Notes: generated by a model not told the origin, from the sequence alone. Positions 1 to 8,252 are shown, counted from the stretch's first letter. The stretch: 40,616 nt of DNA from Bacillota bacterium (GCA_023413135.1 JAEZQK010000046.1:1-40616), one strand, 5' to 3'. Numbers and translations: made by a program.

Positions 1-205
1 AAGATGATCCCCCTCCCTCGGCTCCTGCCTGACCTCATCCCCCTCATTTCCGGCTGCTTCTCAGCAGCCTGCTTTGCTGTTCCTTCCTTTTCCGCGCTTA
101 TTCAATTGGCTGTTTCAAACTTGCGCTTCTCAGGATAACAAAGTGCGAGGCTGATTTTTTCTAAGGGCAAACATGAATGCATTGATTTTTCGATTAATTT
201 GAGCT
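1..205. other. Non-coding left edge
   Basis: No supportable gene was found in this stretch. It contains a small hairpin (GGCTGCT at 52-58 pairing with AGCAGCC at 63-69) followed by pyrimidine-rich sequence. That hairpin could be the end of a transcription unit lying to the left of the window, but its T-tract is interrupted and the gene it would serve is not visible. Confidence 0.4.
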
Positions 206-244
206 AAAAAAGAGGAGCCCTTCCGGATCCGGAAAAGCTCCTCT
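206..244 (-). terminator. Rho-independent terminator of the first importer operon
   Basis: AGAGGAGC (211-218) pairs with GCTCCTCT (237-244), and inside it TTCCGGATCCGGAA (221-234) is itself self-complementary, giving a long stem with a 2x2 internal loop. On the minus strand the stem runs into a T tract (A tract at 206-210). It lies about 30 bases past the stop of the last gene of the operon, so it should end the transcript that starts near 8000. Confidence 0.85.
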
Positions 245-276
245 TCATTAAATATTAAGCCTGTATATTAAGATAC

Positions 277-1095
277 TTATAGACCCAACGCATCATGGAG
301 ATAGCGCCGCGAAACCATTGCCGATTTGTAGTTGCATACAGGCCGCTTATCCAGCTCCACGCACAGAACGCCGTCATATCCGCCCTGCTTTAACACCTTG
401 TAAATGCCCCGGAAATCTACCGTGCCAAGGCCCAGTTCACAGAAGCTGTCCATAGGCCATGCGGAATAGCTTTCCTTGTCCGGGTCCACATCCTTCAAAT
501 GGATGTAGGCGATGCGGGGCAAATACTTTTTAAAGGCTGCCACCGCGTCCATCCCGGCCAGGGTGGTATGGGCGGTATCCAGGCACAGAGAAACCAGGTT
601 AGGATCGGTGTTGGCAAGGAACAGATCGATCTGCTCTTCGGTGTAAACGGGAGTATTGGCATGGGGGTGGAAGCAAGCCACGCAACCGCTTAACCGGCAC
701 AGCTTGCCGATGCGGTTGGAAAGTTTGGCATACTTGAGTATCTTTTCCCGGTCGGTGGGCCGGTCAAGAGGCGCATCCCGCCACATAACGCCCTGGAGGT
801 TCAAATATGTTGCACCGATCTTCTTCATAAAGTCCACATAGGCAACGGCGCTTTGATAGTCCGCCTCGTCGTCGTCTGTGTAATGCTCATACAGGTTCGC
901 CATTTCCAGGCCGTATTTGTCCAGCAGCGCCTTGACTTCCCCGGCGTTGTTGTCAAAATATTTGGTGATGAAAGCGAAGTTCTCCACGGCCTCATACCCC
1001 AGGTCGGCGACTTCCTTCAAGAACTGCTCGAACTCCCACTTATGGTTGTCGTTGTGGTTCACCAGCCATGTCCAGCCGGTATAAGCGATTTTCAT
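277..1095 (-). CDS. Sugar phosphate isomerase/epimerase, inosose dehydratase (IolE)-like
   Basis: A 272-residue xylose-isomerase-like TIM barrel, a full-length match to this cytosolic family of metal-dependent sugar isomerases, epimerases and dehydratases. Visible active-site elements are FHPH (142-145), CLDTAH (Asp173), HLKD (His199) and Glu248 near the C-terminus, the usual spacing of the Glu/Asp/His metal ligands. The pattern FHPH...LDTAH...HLKD resembles 2-keto-myo-inositol dehydratase (IolE), but the family is broad and the substrate cannot be read from sequence. It is the last gene of the operon beginning with the importer permeases, 16 bases after the upstream dehydrogenase, and follows two alcohol dehydrogenase-type enzymes. 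A pathway of oxidation followed by isomerisation or dehydration of the imported sugar or polyol is plausible (inference). AGAGG lies upstream of the ATG. Confidence 0.8.
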   Translation of the reverse strand: MKIAYTGWTWLVNHNDNHKWEFEQFLKEVADLGYEAVENFAFITKYFDNNAGEVKALLDKYGLEMANLYEHYTDDDEADYQSAVAYVDFMKKIGATYLNLQGVMWRDAPLDRPTDREKILKYAKLSNRIGKLCRLSGCVACFHPHANTPVYTEEQIDLFLANTDPNLVSLCLDTAHTTLAGMDAVAAFKKYLPRIAYIHLKDVDPDKESYSAWPMDSFCELGLGTVDFRGIYKVLKQGGYDGVLCVELDKRPVCNYKSAMVSRRYLHDALGL

Positions 1096-1111
1096 AGCGC
1101 TGTTTCCTCTC

Positions 1112-2086
1112 TTAGAATGTAATGACGCCCTTCATGTAGCCGTCGCTCTTGTCAATGGATTTATGGAACAGGGCGTTCACCGCCTCCACATCGGCATAGT
1201 GGGCCACATGGGAGACTAATTCGCCGGGGGTATACACGCCCCGCTTTACCAGTGCGGCGGTCCTTGGGATCATGTCGGTATAATGGCGGTTGCTCATGGG
1301 AGAAAGGTTCAGCACATTCAGGCCGCTCATATGCCAGTTGGTACCGTCAAAGGTTTTTTCATGGCGGTGCCAGGTGCCCAGCACCAGCTTGCCCGCGTTA
1401 TAGCGGCGCAGCGCAAGCGCCAAATCAAAACCGGAATCGGAAGCGGCAAAGTCGATCACCACATCCACGCCGCCGTTTTTAACGCTCTCTTCAATCTTAG
1501 CTTTGCCTTCCTCGGAGTTGGGGTCATACACATGGCCGGGGTACAACTTTTCGGCCAACGCGATCCGGTCCTTGCGGATTTCAAACACGGTAATATCTCC
1601 GGCGCAGGATCCGCGGGTCAAGCCCTGCAACGTCAAAAGCCCCATGTAGCCCGCGCCAACCAATGCCACGGAATCACCCGGCTCCAATTGAGTTAATTTC
1701 AGCAGGTTCACCACGCAGGTGGTGGGTTCCAAAACCCATGCGGCATAATCGGTGACGTCATCCGGAATCTTGGCAATACAGGAATAATGCTGGTTGAAAT
1801 ATTGCTGCATCATTTGGTTTCCGCCGCTAGAGCAGAATACCTTATCCCCGGGATTGAAGCCTTTGACGCCTTCCCCCACTTCCCTGATGATGCCTACGGC
1901 TTCATGGCCGATGACATACGGGATGGGTCCGGGAGCGCTCAGGCCCCTGTAGAGATAAGAATCCCAGGCGCACACGCCGCAAGCCTTGGTTTCGATTTGC
2001 ACTTCATCATACTTGGGGGCTTTGCATTCCACAGGACGGATTTCAATCTTTTTCTCCGCCACAACCCATACCGCATTGCTTTTCAT
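1112..2086 (-). CDS. Zinc-dependent alcohol/polyol dehydrogenase (MDR family)
   Basis: A 324-residue medium-chain dehydrogenase/reductase. The GroES-like catalytic domain carries Cys39, His61-Glu62 (GHE) and Glu120, which fit the catalytic-zinc ligands and neighbouring acid of sorbitol and threonine dehydrogenase relatives. A Rossmann nucleotide-binding motif GAGYMG is at 144-149. The four-cysteine structural-zinc lobe of many family members is absent: only Cys85 and Cys103 occur in that region. It should oxidise a secondary hydroxyl of a sugar or polyol with NAD(P), but the substrate is unknown. It lies 15 bases after a second enzyme of the same family, so the operon carries a tandem, diverged pair. 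GGAGGG eight bases before the ATG fixes the start. Confidence 0.85.
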   Translation of the reverse strand: MKSNAVWVVAEKKIEIRPVECKAPKYDEVQIETKACGVCAWDSYLYRGLSAPGPIPYVIGHEAVGIIREVGEGVKGFNPGDKVFCSSGGNQMMQQYFNQHYSCIAKIPDDVTDYAAWVLEPTTCVVNLLKLTQLEPGDSVALVGAGYMGLLTLQGLTRGSCAGDITVFEIRKDRIALAEKLYPGHVYDPNSEEGKAKIEESVKNGGVDVVIDFAASDSGFDLALALRRYNAGKLVLGTWHRHEKTFDGTNWHMSGLNVLNLSPMSNRHYTDMIPRTAALVKRGVYTPGELVSHVAHYADVEAVNALFHKSIDKSDGYMKGVITF

Positions 2087-2101
2087 AATTTTCCCTCCGT
2101 T

Positions 2102-3052
2102 TTACCACTTTGTGCAGTCTATAATTGCCTTGATCATGTTGCCGGGTTTTACATCCAGGTCTTGCTGCGCCTGATCGAATTCGTTGAGGCCATAAATGCG
2201 GGTATTCACCCCGGCAAAGGGCCACTGGCCGGAAGACAGCAGCTCCATGGCATTCTGGCAGCACTTGATCTGGAAGGGATCCTTGCGCTCATGGAGGCTG
2301 ACAGCGCTGATGGCTTTCACATTCCACAACTGGATATCCACCATCCGGTTACCGCCGGTATGATATCCGCCGATGCCAAGGAAGCCGTCGATCTTCGTCA
2401 TTTCCCCCGCAAGCTTCAAAGCCTCACCTGTCCCGGCCCATTCGGTAACGATGGAGATGCCGCCCGTCCAGATATCGCTCATGGGCGCCAGGTACTCTTT
2501 GGGCACCTGATGGGGCAGGTAGCATTCGGTCGCGCCAAACCGCTTGGCGTTCGCCAAAGCTTCCTCCCGGATATCCACGGCGATGATCTTCCCCGCGCCC
2601 TTGAGCTTTAAAAGCGACACCATGCCAAGGCCCATATAGCCTGTGCCCACCACCGCTACAGTATCGCCGGGCAGGGTAAGGGGCACTTTGCTGGCGGCGC
2701 TTACAAGGCAGGACAAGGGTTCCGCTGTGGCATCCTCATCCCTTACATTGTCAGGCACATGTACCAATTTGTCGGGGGTGAACAGAAGATATTCCGCAAA
2801 GGCTTCCAGACCCAGGCCCGTAACCCGGTCGCCGGGCTTAAATCCCGTTACGTCCTTGCCCACTTTTTCCACCACCCCCATGGGTTCATGGCCAAAGACG
2901 CGGCCTTTTTGTGCCATGGCCCAATCGTGGTGCTCCGACATGCAAACACCGCAGTACTTGATCCTGACCAGTACCTGATTGCCACCTGGAACCGGCATGG
3001 GAACATCGATCAGAATACTTTTTTTCGGCCCATCCATGATCAGTTTCTTCAT
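2102..3052 (-). CDS. Zinc-dependent alcohol/polyol dehydrogenase (MDR family), second copy
   Basis: A 316-residue MDR-family dehydrogenase when started at the ATG at 3052, which has GAGGG a few bases upstream. An in-frame start 33 bases earlier is not preceded by a ribosome binding site. Catalytic-zinc residues are Cys37, His55-Glu56 and Glu111, and the NAD(P) motif GTGYMG is at 136-141. Like its neighbour it lacks the structural-zinc cysteines. It diverges strongly from that neighbour outside the motifs, so the two probably act on different intermediates or on the two ends of a redox pair (inference). It belongs to the operon driven from about 8000 and follows the unassigned TIM-barrel-like protein. 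Confidence 0.83.
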   Translation of the reverse strand: MKKLIMDGPKKSILIDVPMPVPGGNQVLVRIKYCGVCMSEHHDWAMAQKGRVFGHEPMGVVEKVGKDVTGFKPGDRVTGLGLEAFAEYLLFTPDKLVHVPDNVRDEDATAEPLSCLVSAASKVPLTLPGDTVAVVGTGYMGLGMVSLLKLKGAGKIIAVDIREEALANAKRFGATECYLPHQVPKEYLAPMSDIWTGGISIVTEWAGTGEALKLAGEMTKIDGFLGIGGYHTGGNRMVDIQLWNVKAISAVSLHERKDPFQIKCCQNAMELLSSGQWPFAGVNTRIYGLNEFDQAQQDLDVKPGNMIKAIIDCTKW

Positions 3053-3094
3053 ACAATTTCCCTCGCTTTTCTTTTCCACAACCAATGAATAGGT

Positions 3095-3949
3095 TTATCC
3101 TTGCATGGCGTCGCTCTTCTTGGGGCTGCTCCGTCCGGAAAGGTCCGGAGGCCGCCGCTCTATGGCCGCCATGGCAATTTCCACGTCTTCCAAAATCTCT
3201 TCCCTGGTGTAGCAGCCTACAGTCACCATATCGCAGGGGCGGATGGTGCTATAGGAGAAGGTCAGCCCCACAAAGGGAGACACCCGGCCGGCGGCCATGG
3301 ATTTGATAGTCATGACCGGCTTTTTGGCGCCGGTGATAACTTTGTGGATGTACTCAACCTCCACCTGCATCAAAAAGCCCAGGCAGTTGTAGATCTGCAC
3401 ATACGTTTCCACGTCATAGCCATTCAGGTCGGAGTAGACAATGAGTTCCGGCATATGGGCAGAAAGGCCGGGGATCATACCTTCCTGGCGGATCATATCC
3501 AAATAATCCGGCAGGCGGTCCATGGTACGCCTGTTTTTGTTTACCAACTGCTCGGCACTAAAGTGGTGGGGCATGCAGAATGTAGCCCCCAGTTCCCTGG
3601 ACCTTTTGATGGTCTCCCTCGCTTCCCGGCGGGCCGCCTCGTTGTCGTCCACGTTCAGGATGGGCGTATCGATGACGGTGATCTTCTTGCCAGTATGCTC
3701 CTCCGCCAACTTGATCCCCTGCACAAAAACCGGGCTGCTTTCCATCAGGCACATGGTGGCGTCGATGCCGAAGGATAAAAACACTTCCAGCATATCGGCC
3801 ACGGCTTTTTTGCTGCTGTAAGCTTGTTTGATCTGGTTGTCCGCGGCGACGCTGGTGTGGCTGTACCCCACCATCCAGTTGGAGCCAATGAGCATGCGGG
3901 GCAAAGATACGCCTCCTACCAGCGTGCGGGGAAACTGCTTCGTAAGCAT
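3095..3949 (-). CDS. Conserved protein of unknown function, probable TIM barrel
   Basis: A 284-residue soluble protein with no signal peptide or membrane segment, which I do not recognise as a characterised family. The start is placed at 3949 because AAAGGA lies nine bases upstream; the ATG 18 bases earlier has no such site. Alternating helix/strand character and the C-terminal stretch KPVMTIKSMAAGRV, followed by VTVGCYTREEI, resemble the end of aldo/keto reductase-type TIM barrels (a 'keep K, G-rich, then eel' pattern), but the catalytic Tyr/Lys/His set of true aldo/keto reductases is not evident. Conserved-looking histidines occur at MPHHFS and SAHMPE. Its place between the solute-binding protein and two dehydrogenases suggests a step in the same sugar pathway. 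Confidence 0.65.
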   Translation of the reverse strand: MLTKQFPRTLVGGVSLPRMLIGSNWMVGYSHTSVAADNQIKQAYSSKKAVADMLEVFLSFGIDATMCLMESSPVFVQGIKLAEEHTGKKITVIDTPILNVDDNEAARREARETIKRSRELGATFCMPHHFSAEQLVNKNRRTMDRLPDYLDMIRQEGMIPGLSAHMPELIVYSDLNGYDVETYVQIYNCLGFLMQVEVEYIHKVITGAKKPVMTIKSMAAGRVSPFVGLTFSYSTIRPCDMVTVGCYTREEILEDVEIAMAAIERRPPDLSGRSSPKKSDAMQG

Positions 3950-3966
3950 GGATAGTGATCCTTTCA

Positions 3967-3986
3967 TTCATAGACCGTTCTATGAA
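3967..3986. promoter_or_regulatory. Perfect 8-bp-arm palindrome upstream of the 3949 start
   Basis: TTCATAGA (3967-3974) and TCTATGAA (3979-3986) are perfect inverted arms around CCGT. In the minus-strand mRNA this would be a tetraloop hairpin just 5' of the AAAGGA ribosome binding site of the TIM-barrel-like gene. It could equally be a DNA operator. No regulator for it is identifiable in the window. Confidence 0.4.
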
Positions 3987-4032
3987 GGCAATAATTCCCA
4001 CCCCGGACAACCCCGGGGAGTGGTATAGTAAG

Positions 4033-4062
4033 CCGGATGCGGGAACCTTATCCCGCTGCCGG
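4033..4062. other. Intergenic hairpin
   Basis: CCGG-at-GCGGGA (4033-4044) can pair with TCCCGC-tg-CCGG (4051-4062) around a six-base loop. It lies in the gap between the solute-binding protein and the next gene of the operon and has no T tract, so it looks more like an mRNA-processing or stability element than a terminator. Confidence 0.35.
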
Positions 4063-4133
4063 ACCTAAAAGCATCTTTCGGGGCGAATACGTCATTCGCA
4101 AACAGTCATCAGGATACGATTGCAATCAGAAGG

Positions 4134-4166
4134 AAGGGTCTTGCGGCCTTAGATCGCAAGGCCCTT
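4134..4166 (-). terminator. Hairpin behind the solute-binding protein gene (partial terminator)
   Basis: AAGGGTCTTGCG (4134-4145) pairs with CGCAAGGCCCTT (4155-4166) with one mismatch and a nine-base loop, 36 bases after the stop of the solute-binding protein gene. The T tract on the minus strand is poor, while a TTTT follows on the plus strand. It probably reduces read-through or protects the 3' end of the abundant binding-protein mRNA, leaving the downstream enzymes at lower level (inference). Confidence 0.5.
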
Positions 4167-4202
4167 CCCCTTTTGTTCGGACCAATGGAATACTGTTACG
4201 GA

Positions 4203-5858
4203 TTACTTTTTGAACATGGCGTCATACGCCTTTTGCTTGAGCTCCAGGTAACGGTTGAGTCCCAGGTCGTTCAAGGTGGACAGGTAGGTCTCCCAATCGG
4301 TGTCCAGGTTCAGGTCGCCGATGATGAAGCGGGAGCGGCTTTCTTCGATATAGTTCTTCAGCTGCACCTGAAGCATGCTCAGTTCGTCTGTATCGACGCT
4401 GTCCATACGCAGGGCGGGCAGTTCGGAATACTCATCGCTCTTGTAGGACTCATACTTGTTCTCGGTCTCCACCCACAAGAGCTTTTCAAACCCTTCGGGA
4501 GAATACAGGTCCATGTCGGGGGTGGTGACGTTGGTGCCGTTCCAGAGGGTGTTGTCGGTGTACTCGATGCCCAGCCAGCTCCAGTGCACATTTTGAGCCT
4601 GCTCGTCAAAGGGAATCAGCGTCTTGTATATGGCGGGGGTCACGCCGTCCAGGCCTACTTCGCCTTCTTCGGCCTTGCGCCATGCAACGCCTTCCTTGCC
4701 CCAGCCGCGGATCATGCTTGTCTCATAGTCATACATGAGGTCTGCCCAGCGCATGGAAGCTTCGGGATATTGATTGTCTACGGTGATGACAAATTCGCCG
4801 GTGGTGATGGGGAAGTAGGGGAAGTACGTCACATTCTGCACGCCTTCCGGTCCCTTGAGGGGAGCCACAGAGGTGTAGTGACGGTAGCGCTCGGGGTTGG
4901 TGACCACATCCAGGAACATGCCCAGATGGCCGGCAGGGGCGGCGCCCACCAGTTCTTCTTCCGCCAGGGCAAGAGCCTTCACCTGGTCGTACTTTAAGGT
5001 CAGGGAATCGGGATAGATGAGGCCTTCGGAATACAGCTTGTTCAGGTACTTGAGGCCTTCGCGGTAGGCTTCCTTGTTGATGGAGGTGTCCACCACGCCA
5101 TACTTGGTGACGTAGTCTTTCACCTGGTTGTACACGCCGCTGTCATAGACGAAAGAGTTAAGCAGATAGCCGGTTACGCTCTGGTACCAGCCCTCGTTTT
5201 CCTTGGCGCCAATGAGCGGGATTTCGTCCTTCAGGCCGTTGCCGTTGGGATCCTTGTCGCGGAAGGCCACCAGCACATTGTAGAATTCTTCGGTGGTGGT
5301 GGGCATTTGCAGATCCAGCTTGGTAAGCCACTCCTGGTTGAGCCACATCTTCTGGCTGTAGCCGCAGTGATAGCAATCCTGCAGGGAAGGCAGGGAGTAA
5401 ATGTTGCCGTCCAGTGCGGTGATAGCGCCCTTCACTTCGGGCCGGGCTTCCAGAATGGCCTTGAAATTGGGAGCATAGTTGTCGATGAGGTCATTGAGGG
5501 GCAGGAACATATGCTCGGCGGTGCCGTACAGCTCCTCGGTGGCGGTCGAAACCTGCACGCCCAGGATGATATCGGGCAGGTCGCCGCTGGCCAGCATCAT
5601 GTTCAGCACTTCGGGAGCGGACTCCTGGGGTGCGGTGATCCAATTTATATGAATGCCGGTCTTTTCTTCGAGATAAACGGTGAATTCGTTGGTGCTAAGG
5701 TCAATAATGGTGGGAATGGCTGGCGCAAACACATCCAGGGTGATCTTTTCCTTCACGATAGGAAATTCGTTGTTGGGAGCAACGTCTGTAGCCAGAGCGG
5801 AGGCCATGCTCAGGAGCACCATCACAACGCACAGAAGGAAAGCCAGTGTTTTTTTCAT
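4203..5858 (-). CDS. Extracellular sugar-binding protein of a CUT1-type ABC importer
   Basis: A 551-residue family 1 extracellular solute-binding protein that captures an oligosaccharide or sugar and delivers it to the LplB/LplC-type permeases encoded just upstream. The start is placed at 5858, where AAAGGAG precedes an ATG opening a typical signal peptide (MKKTLAFLLCVV, hydrophobic core to about residue 20, Ala-X-Ala cleavage after SALA). Longer in-frame starts would bury this signal. There is no lipobox cysteine at the cleavage site, which is unusual for a binding protein of a Gram-positive cell. The length and the LplA-like pattern (GDLPDI near residue 90, WLNQEWL motif) fit the group that partners LplBC. 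The specificity is unknown. Confidence 0.88.
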   Translation of the reverse strand: MKKTLAFLLCVVMVLLSMASALATDVAPNNEFPIVKEKITLDVFAPAIPTIIDLSTNEFTVYLEEKTGIHINWITAPQESAPEVLNMMLASGDLPDIILGVQVSTATEELYGTAEHMFLPLNDLIDNYAPNFKAILEARPEVKGAITALDGNIYSLPSLQDCYHCGYSQKMWLNQEWLTKLDLQMPTTTEEFYNVLVAFRDKDPNGNGLKDEIPLIGAKENEGWYQSVTGYLLNSFVYDSGVYNQVKDYVTKYGVVDTSINKEAYREGLKYLNKLYSEGLIYPDSLTLKYDQVKALALAEEELVGAAPAGHLGMFLDVVTNPERYRHYTSVAPLKGPEGVQNVTYFPYFPITTGEFVITVDNQYPEASMRWADLMYDYETSMIRGWGKEGVAWRKAEEGEVGLDGVTPAIYKTLIPFDEQAQNVHWSWLGIEYTDNTLWNGTNVTTPDMDLYSPEGFEKLLWVETENKYESYKSDEYSELPALRMDSVDTDELSMLQVQLKNYIEESRSRFIIGDLNLDTDWETYLSTLNDLGLNRYLELKQKAYDAMFKK

Positions 5859-5967
5859 GGGTTGTTCTCCTTTCATTTTGCCATTTCGTAGGTTTGTCCC
5901 CATGTACCCTTGGAAGGACCGGCTATTAAGGTATTTCATCGGGTGTATTCCCTCCTCCAAGTCTTCG

Positions 5968-6882
5968 TCATCCTTTCAGTGCCCCAACCATCACTCCTTT
6001 GATAAAGTACTTCTGTACAAACGGGTACATAATCAGCAGCGGTACCGTGGAGACAACGCTGACTGAATATTTCAACAGGTCTGCCAGGCCTTGCATTCTA
6101 AGCAGCACATCCGCGTCCTTGATCATGGAGGTGTCCACGTTTTGCAAAACCAGAATGTTGCGCAATATGATCTGCAGCGGATAATAATTCTCATTGCGCA
6201 GGTACAGCATGGCGTTAAAGTACGAGTTCCAGTGGCCAACCCCGTAATACAGGCCCATGACTGCCAGGATGGGCCCGGACAGGGGCACCGCCACTTTTGC
6301 CAGGAATTTGAACTCATCGCACCCATCCAGGGTAGCCGCTTCGTGAAGCTCCTCCGGGATGGTGGATTGATAATAGGTGCGGGTCACGATGACGTTCCAC
6401 ACCGACAGCGCGCTGCATAAAAGGAGCGACCAACGGGTATTGAGCAAACTCAAATTGCCCATCAACAGGTACGTAGGAATGAGGCCGCCGGAAAAGAGCA
6501 TTGTGAACACGAAGATCCCCGTAAATACGTTTCGGCCCACCAGGTTTTTTCGGGAGAGGGCGTAGGCCGCCAGCACCGTGAGAATAAGGTTGATGGCGGT
6601 ACCGGCTACCATGTAAAACAGGGAGTTCAAAAAGCTCATGACGATGCGGGGGTTTTTGAAGACCGCCTCATAGGCCACCAGCGTGGGGTTCACAGGCCAG
6701 AACCATACCCGGCCTGCCGAGACCATCCTCGCATCGCTGAAGGAGGCCGCAAAGATGAAGACCATGGGATAGAGAACCACCAGCATGGCCAGCGTCAAAA
6801 ACAAGTACAGGAATGTCATGAAAATCCGGTCGCCAGCGGATAGGCGGATCGCTGCCCGCTTCTTTTTCATGCTTGTTACCAT
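5968..6882 (-). CDS. ABC sugar importer permease, LplC/CUT1 type
   Basis: A 304-residue inner-membrane protein with about six hydrophobic segments and the cytoplasmic EAA loop (EAATLDGCDEFKFLAKVAVP) that docks the ATPase. It is the second permease of the importer. Its ATG at 6882 overlaps the stop of the upstream permease gene, indicating translational coupling. An ATG four codons later is a possible alternative but has no ribosome binding site. The C-terminus (FVQKYFIKGVMVGALKG) is the signature end of LplC-like permeases. No ATPase gene is in the operon, so a shared MsmX-like ATPase encoded elsewhere is expected from family knowledge. Confidence 0.92.
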   Translation of the reverse strand: MVTSMKKKRAAIRLSAGDRIFMTFLYLFLTLAMLVVLYPMVFIFAASFSDARMVSAGRVWFWPVNPTLVAYEAVFKNPRIVMSFLNSLFYMVAGTAINLILTVLAAYALSRKNLVGRNVFTGIFVFTMLFSGGLIPTYLLMGNLSLLNTRWSLLLCSALSVWNVIVTRTYYQSTIPEELHEAATLDGCDEFKFLAKVAVPLSGPILAVMGLYYGVGHWNSYFNAMLYLRNENYYPLQIILRNILVLQNVDTSMIKDADVLLRMQGLADLLKYSVSVVSTVPLLIMYPFVQKYFIKGVMVGALKG

Positions 6883-7832
6883 AGGCTTGTGTCACCCACC
6901 TTTTTGGCCACCAGATTGGCGATCATCAGCAGCGCCAGATTGATGACGGAGTTTAAAAGCCCGATAGCCGTAGACAGGCCGAAGTTGTTGGACTGCATGC
7001 CGATCTTGTACACATAGGTGGAGATAATTTCCGATGTGGCGGTGTTCAGGCTGTTTTGCATGAGGAATACCTTCTCAAACCCCACGCTCATGGTGTAACC
7101 AAAGCCCATGATCAGAATGATGGTGATGGTGGGCCGTATGCAGGGCAAATCCACATGCCAGATCCGTTGGATCTTGTTGGCGCCGTCAATGGTGGCGGCC
7201 TCCTGCAGTTCCTGGTTAATGCCGGCCAGCGCAGCGATATAAATGATGCAGCTGTAGCCGCTGGTCTGCCATACGCCGGACCATACGTATACGGAGCGGA
7301 ACAGTTCCGGCTTGCCCATGAAGTTGACGGGATTGATGCCCACCAGCCCCATCAGGCGGTTGACGATGCCCACCCGGGTCTCCAGAAGCATCATCATCAT
7401 GCCTACCAGCACGACCGTGGAAATAAAATACGGAGCGTAGGTCACCATCTGCACGAATTTCTTGTACCGGCGCGCCCGGATCTCGTTGAAGGCGATGGCC
7501 AATAAAATCGGGATGGGAAAATTGGCAATAATGGAGAACATGCTCAAAACGAAGGTATTGCGAATAATCTGCCAGCTGATCTTGGAGTTAAAAAACTGCT
7601 GAAAATACGAAAACCCGATCCACTGACTTCCCCAGATGCCGGCACGGGGGCTATACCGCTTGAATGCCAGCTGCAGGCCATACATAGGGCCATAGTTGAA
7701 TATCAGAACCCAAAGCAGCGGAAGCAGCAGGATCACGTACAGCTGCCAGCAACTGAGCACACGTTTCAAAAAACTTTTTCGGTATGTCCTCACGGCTGGC
7801 GGCCTCATTGCCCTGGCCAGTGGCGCCATCAT
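6876..7832 (-). CDS. ABC sugar importer permease, LplB/CUT1 type
   Basis: A 318-residue polytopic permease and the first gene of the importer operon. The start is placed at 7832 (ATGATG) behind GGGAGGGG; an ATG at 7868 in frame has no ribosome binding site. The N-terminal LLPLLWVLIFNYGPMYGLQLAF segment (first membrane helix, PMYG motif) and the EAA loop (EAATIDGANKIQRIWHVDLP) are diagnostic of LplB-like proteins. Together with the following gene it forms the heterodimeric channel. Transcription should start near 7998 from the consensus promoter, giving a leader of about 165 bases that contains two AAACGTTT operator-like sites. Confidence 0.92.
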   Translation of the reverse strand: MMAPLARAMRPPAVRTYRKSFLKRVLSCWQLYVILLLPLLWVLIFNYGPMYGLQLAFKRYSPRAGIWGSQWIGFSYFQQFFNSKISWQIIRNTFVLSMFSIIANFPIPILLAIAFNEIRARRYKKFVQMVTYAPYFISTVVLVGMMMMLLETRVGIVNRLMGLVGINPVNFMGKPELFRSVYVWSGVWQTSGYSCIIYIAALAGINQELQEAATIDGANKIQRIWHVDLPCIRPTITIILIMGFGYTMSVGFEKVFLMQNSLNTATSEIISTYVYKIGMQSNNFGLSTAIGLLNSVINLALLMIANLVAKKVGDTSLW

Positions 7833-7852
7833 GATCCCCTCCCATTTCGTCC

Positions 7853-7860
7853 AAACGTTT
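7853..7860. promoter_or_regulatory. AAACGTTT operator-like site 1
   Basis: A perfect 8-bp palindrome AAACGTTT with a central CG, the core of LacI/CcpA-family operators (cre consensus TGWAANCGNTNWCA). It lies 21 bases upstream of the permease start, inside the transcribed leader, where a bound repressor could block elongation. No LacI-type gene is in the window. Confidence 0.5.
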
Positions 7861-7970
7861 TTTGGCACGCGTTTTCCCGCAGAAGCACCCTACACAGGAC
7901 GCACGGGTTCTTCCTTCTCACTGGCGCAATCATCTTTCGGGATTGCACCCTTTCCATTTGTGCCTAGGAT

Positions 7971-7978
7971 AAACGTTT
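7971..7978. promoter_or_regulatory. AAACGTTT operator-like site 2
   Basis: A second copy of AAACGTTT, about 20 bases downstream of the expected transcription start of the minus-strand importer promoter. This is a classic position for LacI-family repression by blocking promoter clearance. It is one of three copies within 360 bases. Confidence 0.55.
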
Positions 7979-8004
7979 TTCCTTTTATGTAAACCAATAA
8001 TGAT

Positions 8005-8033
8005 ATTATATGCATGATTCATCCCGTTGTCAA
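8005..8033 (-). promoter_or_regulatory. Perfect consensus sigma-A promoter of the importer operon
   Basis: On the minus strand TTGACA (8033-8028) and TATAAT (8010-8005) are separated by exactly 17 bases, a full match to the vegetative sigma factor consensus. The transcript would start near 7998 and read into the LplB-type permease gene and six more genes. So strong a promoter in a catabolic operon implies tight repression, consistent with the nearby AAACGTTT sites. Confidence 0.85.
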
Positions 8034-8199
8034 GTTCTTTTTCATTTGTTCCTGCAATAAACACTTTCCAATTCCCCTACATATGCGCTGAATTATGTTT
8101 ACATATTTTATCTTTTTTGTACATTATGCACTATAGATAGTGATTTTGCCAATGAAGTGATGAGCAAGCCATTTCAGGCAGTCATTGCGAAAATCGGGG

Positions 8200-8209
8200 T
8201 AAACGTTTA
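8200..8209. promoter_or_regulatory. TAAACGTTTA operator-like site 3
   Basis: A perfect 10-bp palindrome, the best match of the three to a LacI/CcpA-type site (11 of 14 to TGTAAACGTTTACA). It lies upstream of the mutarotase gene and about 170 bases upstream of the importer promoter, so one regulator could link both divergent units. Confidence 0.55.
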
Positions 8210-8252
8210 ATTAAATGATGGAAAAGTACTTTCCCTTTCTTCCTTTTCCTGA

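Noticed and set aside
4134..4166. Full terminator splitting the first importer operon into two
   Set aside because: The T tract on the transcribed strand is poor and no convincing promoter could be found between it and the next gene. Partial termination within one operon is preferred.
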